From: Girardinichthys multiradiatus | Lineage: Eukaryota; Chordata; Actinopteri; Cyprinodontiformes; Goodeidae | Assembly (NCBI RefSeq): GCF_021462225.1 | Contig: NC_061812.1 | Span: 37,869,175-37,933,174, forward strand | DNA: 64,000 bases | Direction of reading: 5' to 3' | Shown: positions 59,121 through 64,000 of the stretch, in pieces | Numbering within the stretch: position 1 is the stretch's first letter | Layout: the number at the start of each line of letters is the position of its first letter | Translations under genes and position numbers: made by a program | Notes under the pieces: generated by a model | Told to the model about the DNA's origin: nothing | The model's database searches: none | The model's input: the letters and a program-made list of their open reading frames with translations, nothing else

Positions 59121-59719
59121 CAGTATGATGGTTGTACAAATAATGCTTACACCAAGCTCTTTGCACTTCTATTCACACTCAGTTTAATATGACGCTGCAG
59201 CAAATCACTGACCCAATTATTACCATATAGGTCAGGTAGTTAGGTTTGTTGGAAATATCCTATCCATGGGTGACACTGAAAAACTAGTCCATGTATTTGT
59301 TACTTCAAGACTGGACTATTCCAATTCTTTACTATCAGGATGTCCACAATATGCAGCTAAAAGCCTTTAGCTGACCAGAAATGCTGCAGCAAGAGTTCTG
59401 ATGAAAATTAAAAAGAGAGATCATATTTCACCTATTTTAGCTTCCCTTCATTGGCTCCCTGTTAAATCCAGAATGGAATTTAAAATTCTCCTTCTCACAA
59501 ATAAAGCCCTTTACTGGTTTACTAGTGGTTTCTAAAGTCTCTAGAAGTAGAATGGGAGGCAGATCCTTTAGTTATCAGGCCCCTCTCCTTTGGAACCAGT
59601 TCCCAGTTTTAGTGTGAGAGGAGGACACCCTGTCTACTTTTAAGACTAGGCTTAAAACTTTCCTTTTTGATAAAGCTTTTAGTTAGATTGGCTTAGGTTC
59701 TCCTGAGCTATCTCTGTAG

Positions 59720-61065
59720 TAGGGATGCAAATTATTGATTAATAATTTAATCTAAAGTTGATTGATCTTATCGATCAACTAACGATTAATTGATAGGTGG
59801 CCATTTTCTTAAAAACAGGTTTTTCTTGTATCAAGGGTATTTCCATTCCATGAAAGGCATTTTATTATGCTGAATTTAAACAAAGAAGCACATTATATTT
59901 TAAAAATTTATTGAGCCAGCTGTATTAAATATTGACTGAATACACAAAATTATGGTTTTCTCACATATTATGAGCCTTAAACACATTTATAGAATAAATC
60001 AAAACAGGAAACTATTTAGGTTACTGAATAGGAAAAAAGATAAATAGAACAAAATGTAAAACACTTAATCCCCTCTGAAAAGAGATATAAAACGTTTTTA
60101 AATTAATGAATAACGCAAAAACAAACCATAAAAATAATTTTAAATATCCCTGAGAGGTGTGAAAATACAATGAAGAGAATTGGCAACTGAACACTATGCA
60201 AGAGCATGCAAGAGTATAGTGTTCAGTTGCCAAAAAAGCAACGATGTGAGTCATGTGCGCAGCCTGTTTACAGTGAGAGCAGGTGCAGAGAATAAACGTT
60301 CAGATGTGAGTGATGTGCCTGGTATGCACAAGTATCAATGTGCCCAGGCTGCCAGCCTTGGAAACCTCTCTCACTGAACTTCCATTACTCTTTGGGACTG
60401 GAATCAAGAGGTGGCTGAGGATCTTTCAGATAAGCAGTCTACTTCTTTCTTTGCGTCATCATTGTGGGAGGTGGAATAGTTTTCAACAAGAGTAATACCA
60501 TTACAGAAATGCTTCCCTGAACTGCAGATTCCTGAACAGTCATACCTATGACCTCCTGAAAATATGGCGCTGTTTATAGCAAAACCTACATCTTTTCATT
60601 TTCTTTCTGCTGAAGCCTCTTCTGCGCATGCTAATACCCACAACTCAACTGTGGTACCTGTTGCGCATGCTCAGACCTGCGGGACCGGAAACACTGCACC
60701 GGAGGACGTTGGAGTACGTCACGTTTTCTGGGTTTTTTTTTGTTCGTTTTTCTAGCTCCACAGATTGTGGCGTAATTGATGCCCAACAGACCTGCTGTTT
60801 AAACAATCAGAACATGCACCTGCCGTTTATATTTGGTGAACTGGATGTTCTCGTGATGAAAAACAAAAACCTCAAATGTTTCTTTTAAAAATACAAAATA
60901 TGACATTCCAATCCAAGCAGTTTTTTGTAATCAAAAACAGATTAGGAAACATTAAAATTTGTTTTCGTTTTGTTTTCATATTTATTATAATAAGAACATA
61001 AAATATCTGGCCCTGAGAATTAAAAACTGACCAGTTTTTCTTATGACCCTGTGACCATTATTCGA
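59720..61065. mobile_element. Insertion inside L2, possibly hAT-derived
   Basis: Starts TAGGGATGCAAATTATTGAT with ATCGATCAACTAACGATTAA, similar to ends of short hAT-type repeats in fish. The right end is not clearly the inverse (ATTATTCGAT near 61058-61067), and no target duplication was found. It contains a hairpin (60180-60233) and a CpG-richer stretch near 60610-60730. Coding absent. Confidence 0.4.
60180..60233. repeat. Perfect 18-bp hairpin
   Basis: TTGGCAACTGAACACTAT at 60180-60197 is exactly inverted at 60216-60233 around an 18-nt loop that itself contains GCAAGAG twice. Confidence 0.9.
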
Positions 61066-61910
61066 TAAATGACATTTCCACCCTCTTCGCTAAATTCTCA
61101 CACTACTCTCCAATGTTGCATTATTTGCTGTTATTTCAGCTTTTAACTTTATGTTCTCTCTCTTTTCTCTTCCTAGAAGCTACACCTGGCCTGGCTCTGT
61201 GTCTACCTGTGACACCTTTCTGGAGAGGGGCATCGTCCAGGCTTCTGCTGGCAACAACTTAATGCTCACCCTCTACCGATGATCCACATGGCCCTGTCTT
61301 TTAGTGTTTAACCCTTTCTCTCTCCTAGACATGGCAACTGACTGAGCTTTTACTGTGACTAACTCTATGTGCTCTCTTTCAAACTAACCTTGAAAACTGG
61401 CTCAGAGTTTATCTGTTCTTTCTTTGTAGGTGAAACGACTAAAGGAGCTACATCCATTAATATTTACTTCCTTCCAATAGAAAGGACTCCTGGATCAGTG
61501 CTTCTTTGTTCTCTTTGTGTCTCTGCTCTGTTCTCTCAAACCCCGAGTCGGTCGTAGCAGATGGCTGCTCACACTGAGCCTGGTTCTGCTGGAGGTTTCT
61601 TCCTGTTAAAAGGGAGATTTTCCTCTCCGCTGTCGCTACATGCATGCTCAGTATGAGGGATTGCTGCAAAGTCAACGTGACTGTCCACTGTCTCTACATG
61701 CTCATCCAGGAGGAGTGAATGCTGCAAGTCACTGACTGGATGCAATCTGCTGGGCTTCCTTAGACAGAAGAACTTTTTATCCAATTTGAATAAATAACTG
61801 AATCTGACTGCACTGTTCAACGGTTACAATTAATTGGAATGTATGTACCTGACTGTTGTGAAGTGCCTTGAGACAACATGTGTTGTGAATTGGCGCTATA
61901 AAAAAAAAAC

Positions 61911-62889
61911 AAAAAACTGAAATCTTCATTTATTTAAGTAACACACTTTGTATAAAATCTATTAATAACATACACACTGGTTTTTTCAAGCCTTTTTTTT
62001 TGTTAATTATAATGATTTTTTGCTTACAGCTGATGAAAACACAAAATTTTAGATTAAATAATGCGCCTGACTAGTATAAAACGTTTTAGTACAATAATGT
62101 GGGCTAAATGAAAAGTTTGTTTATTACCTACATAAAGGTTATTTTTCAAAAGGTATTTTTAATATGACAATCAAGCCTCACAGGAATGTATATTCTAATT
62201 TAGTGAAAATGACTGTATTGTGACTAGAGTAAGGGCTGTTTCTTCTTGACTTACTTTTACAGAGGAACATGCAAATAGTTCTCATTCTGAGCCACAGATT
62301 TTGTGTTCTTGTTATTTTAAATCTAATAAAACATTGAAACTAAATGAACCGACCAGGTCCATTGATGCACAAAGAGGTCAGGTGTTCAGCTCGTTTTTCT
62401 ACAAAAAACTGAACCAGAGGGAGCTAACGCTGGACTGACTCAGACACAATGAACCTGTCGTGTCAGCTGGAACGTTTTAGGTTTTTTCAAATAAATTTTA
62501 CTACAGACCTAAACTTTATTTGGCTTATTAGAATTAGAAACAGAAAACACAACGGGGTAAAGACATGGACCCAGTACTTAGATCTGTTGCAGAAGGCAGT
62601 ATTTTTGTTCCCATCAACCAGTCATAAGTCTTTGCAACTCCTTTTAACGTTTTTCAACCTTCTTACAGGGATTTTGGACCAAACGTCGCTGCTCCTTTTA
62701 GAGATTAAAGCAATGAGATATCAATTCAAACTTTGGCCTCTATTCAGAATCAAAGTAACTAATTGGATAAGGTCTGGGGTCCTATCTTGATTTAGTTTTG
62801 ATTTAGTTCTTCAACTCAGGGATCTACCTGCTGCACCATAATTAGATCTGTTACATGGGCCCTTCATATTTAAGGTTTATATGGATAAG
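61911..62889. other. Unassigned DNA
   Basis: AT-rich. The 113-codon plus-strand frame at 62449-62790 has no recognisable domain; it could be the remains of an element upstream of the L2 copy, but I cannot support that. Confidence 0.45.
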
Positions 62890-62900
62890 TCTGTGTTTCC

Positions 62901-63287
62901 TACCTGAAACTGCTGGCTAAAGATAAGCGTAAATACAGTAAGATTGTTATTCACGCTGGCGGTAATGACACCCGGTTACGTCAATCGGAGGTCACGAAAG
63001 TTAGTGTTGCTTCGGTGTGTAAGTTTGCCAAAACAATGTCGGACTCCGTAATTTTCTCTGGTCCCCTCCCCGATCGGACCAGTGACGACATGTTTAGCCG
63101 CATGCTGTCATTCAACCGCTGGCTGTCTAGGTGGTGTCCAGAAAACAATGTGGGTTACATTGATAACTGGCAAACATTTTGGGGAAAACCTGGTCTGATC
63201 CGGAGAGACGGCATCCATCCCACTTTGGATGGAGCTGCTCTTCTTTCTAGGAATCTGGCCGAATTTATTAGTTCTCCAAAACTCTGA
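62901..63287 (+). CDS. L2 ORF1 esterase (SGNH) domain, 5' partial
   Basis: The readable frame starts around 62901 ([15 protein letters not shown]) and ends at TGA 63285-63287. It shows [10 protein letters not shown] (SGNH block III, with the oxyanion-hole Asn) and [11 protein letters not shown] (block V, catalytic Asp and His). Blocks I and II with the Ser and Gly are upstream and not readable. Such esterases occur in ORF1 of CR1/L2 LINEs. The stop lies in frame with the downstream endonuclease. Confidence 0.78.
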   Translation, partial: YLKLLAKDKRKYSKIVIHAGGNDTRLRQSEVTKVSVASVCKFAKTMSDSVIFSGPLPDRTSDDMFSRMLSFNRWLSRWCPENNVGYIDNWQTFWGKPGLIRRDGIHPTLDGAALLSRNLAEFISSPKL

Positions 63288-64000
63288 CAACCCAGGGTTC
63301 AGACCAGGAAGCAGGGTCGTAGTTTAACACTCCTCTCTGCAGCTTCTGTACTGCTACCCACCCATTACCCTATTAAGACAGTGTCTCGCCCACGGCCAAA
63401 ATTGAATAGATTAAAAAATAATCTAAAAGGAGGAAATCAGGAAAATCTAATAAAAATAAACACAACTCAGACCAAAAAGAAAAATAAAACAATTAAATGT
63501 GGCTTACTGAACATAAGATCTCTCTCTTCAAAGACATTGCTAGTTAGTGACCTGATTTGTGATAATCAGATTGATTTACTTTGCGTCACAGAAACCTGGC
63601 TGCAGCAAGAGGATTATGTTACTATAAATGAGTCAACTCCTACTAATTATTTAAATTTTCACCTTCCTCGAATTACTGGGCGAGGAGGAGGAGTAGCAAC
63701 CATCTTTCAGTCTGATTTATTGATTAGCCCCAGACCAATCAATAGCTACAACTCTTTTGAATATTTAATCCTTAGTTTTCCTCATCCAAATTGCAAAGCA
63801 CTAACACCTCTTCTGTTTGTTGTTTTGTACCGTCCACCAGGCCCTTACTCTCAATTTGTAGATCAGTTTTCAGACCTTTTATCTGATTTAGTGTTAAATA
63901 CAGATAAAGTTATTATAGTGGGGGATTTTAACATTCATGTAGACGCTGAAAGTGATAGCCTAAATATAGCGTTTAATGTTGTCTTAGACTCAATTGGCTT
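63288..64000 (+). CDS. L2 ORF2 N-terminus: APE-type endonuclease, 3' partial
   Basis: Open in the frame starting at 63288 with no stop to the window edge. A linker rich in Lys and Asn (about 63380-63490) leads into [21 protein letters not shown] (catalytic Glu), [20 protein letters not shown] and [14 protein letters not shown] (catalytic Asp and Asn). The later endonuclease blocks and the reverse transcriptase lie beyond the window. No ATG is needed if translation continues from ORF1, which would require bypass of the TGA; otherwise the start is unknown. Confidence 0.85.

Larger units (their letters stand above)
59228..61910 (+). mobile_element. L2-type LINE 3' part, interrupted by an insertion
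   Basis: 59228-59720 is broken L2 coding (SRLDYSNSLLSGCPQYAAKS; HISPILASLHWLPVKSRMEF). After 1.35 kb of foreign sequence, 61066-61910 holds the 3' untranslated region through ACATGTGTTGTGAATTGGCG and CTATAAAAAAAA. Relative to the 56755-58115 copy about 45 bp are missing at the interruption. All frames are broken. Confidence 0.8.
62890..64000 (+). mobile_element. L2-type LINE 5' half, runs off the window
   Basis: SGNH-esterase ORF1 followed in the same reading frame by the endonuclease of ORF2, open to the window edge. Better preserved than the other L2 fragments here. The 5' end is truncated or decayed just before the esterase. Confidence 0.88.

Noticed and set aside
62449..62790. 113-codon plus-strand frame upstream of the L2 esterase
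   Set aside because: No similarity recognised to L2 ORF1 or any domain; frame differs in composition from the L2 coding that follows.
1..64000. Host genes, tRNA, rRNA and microRNA genes
   Set aside because: Looked for on both strands; nothing met a reasonable standard apart from the weak exon candidate near 37847.

Overview
The window reads as intergenic or intronic DNA of a ray-finned fish. This rests on the repeat families: Rex1, L2 and RTE-type LINEs, IR/DR Tc1 transposons, a vertebrate I-clade LINE, hAT elements and fish-type LTR elements. The sequence is AT-rich with few CpG-dense stretches. No host protein-coding gene can be supported. Nearly every long open frame belongs to a mobile element, and no rRNA, tRNA or CRISPR array was seen.

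Layout. 1-8.4 kb: AT-rich DNA with a worn Tc1 copy (2.4-3.8 kb) and LINE/SINE 3' ends (5.3-6.7 kb). 8.4-12.5 kb: an internally deleted Tc1 copy, an RTE LINE relic and a second Tc1-type element with perfect 28-bp ends. 12.7-25.9 kb: a nested block in which an older LTR-like repeat was split first by a 7.26-kb endogenous retrovirus (minus strand, GAACT target duplication, LTRs differing at one base) and again by a 5.15-kb full-length I-clade LINE (minus strand, 12-bp target duplication, one frameshift). 26.4-28.0 kb: a full-length copy of the first Tc1 family. 29.9-36.4 kb: L2, Tc1, RTE and hAT fragments. 36.4-39.3 kb: unassigned DNA with one weak candidate promoter and first exon. 39.3-44.2 kb: two Tc1 relics, one split by a solo LTR, then a 5'-truncated Rex1. 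47.3-54.9 kb: a Tc1 relic carrying two insertions, a GC-rich non-autonomous LTR element with a long repetitive ORF, a LINE fragment, another Tc1 relic and a solo LTR. 56.7-64 kb: two inverted L2 fragments around a Ty3/gypsy gag-protease piece, then the 5' half of another L2 that runs off the window.

How the parts relate. The interest lies in insertion history rather than a pathway. Target duplications date several insertions relative to each other. The retrovirus looks recently mobilised (1 LTR difference in 294 bp) although its reverse transcriptase core is deleted, its RNase H carries an Asp-to-His change and its integrase is broken, which points to mobilisation in trans. The two related Tc1 copies carry different, complementary lesions. 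The I-clade LINE is one base from two intact ORFs.

Family names come from recognising motifs, not from database searches. Boundaries are exact only where ends and target duplications are stated; elsewhere they are approximate.
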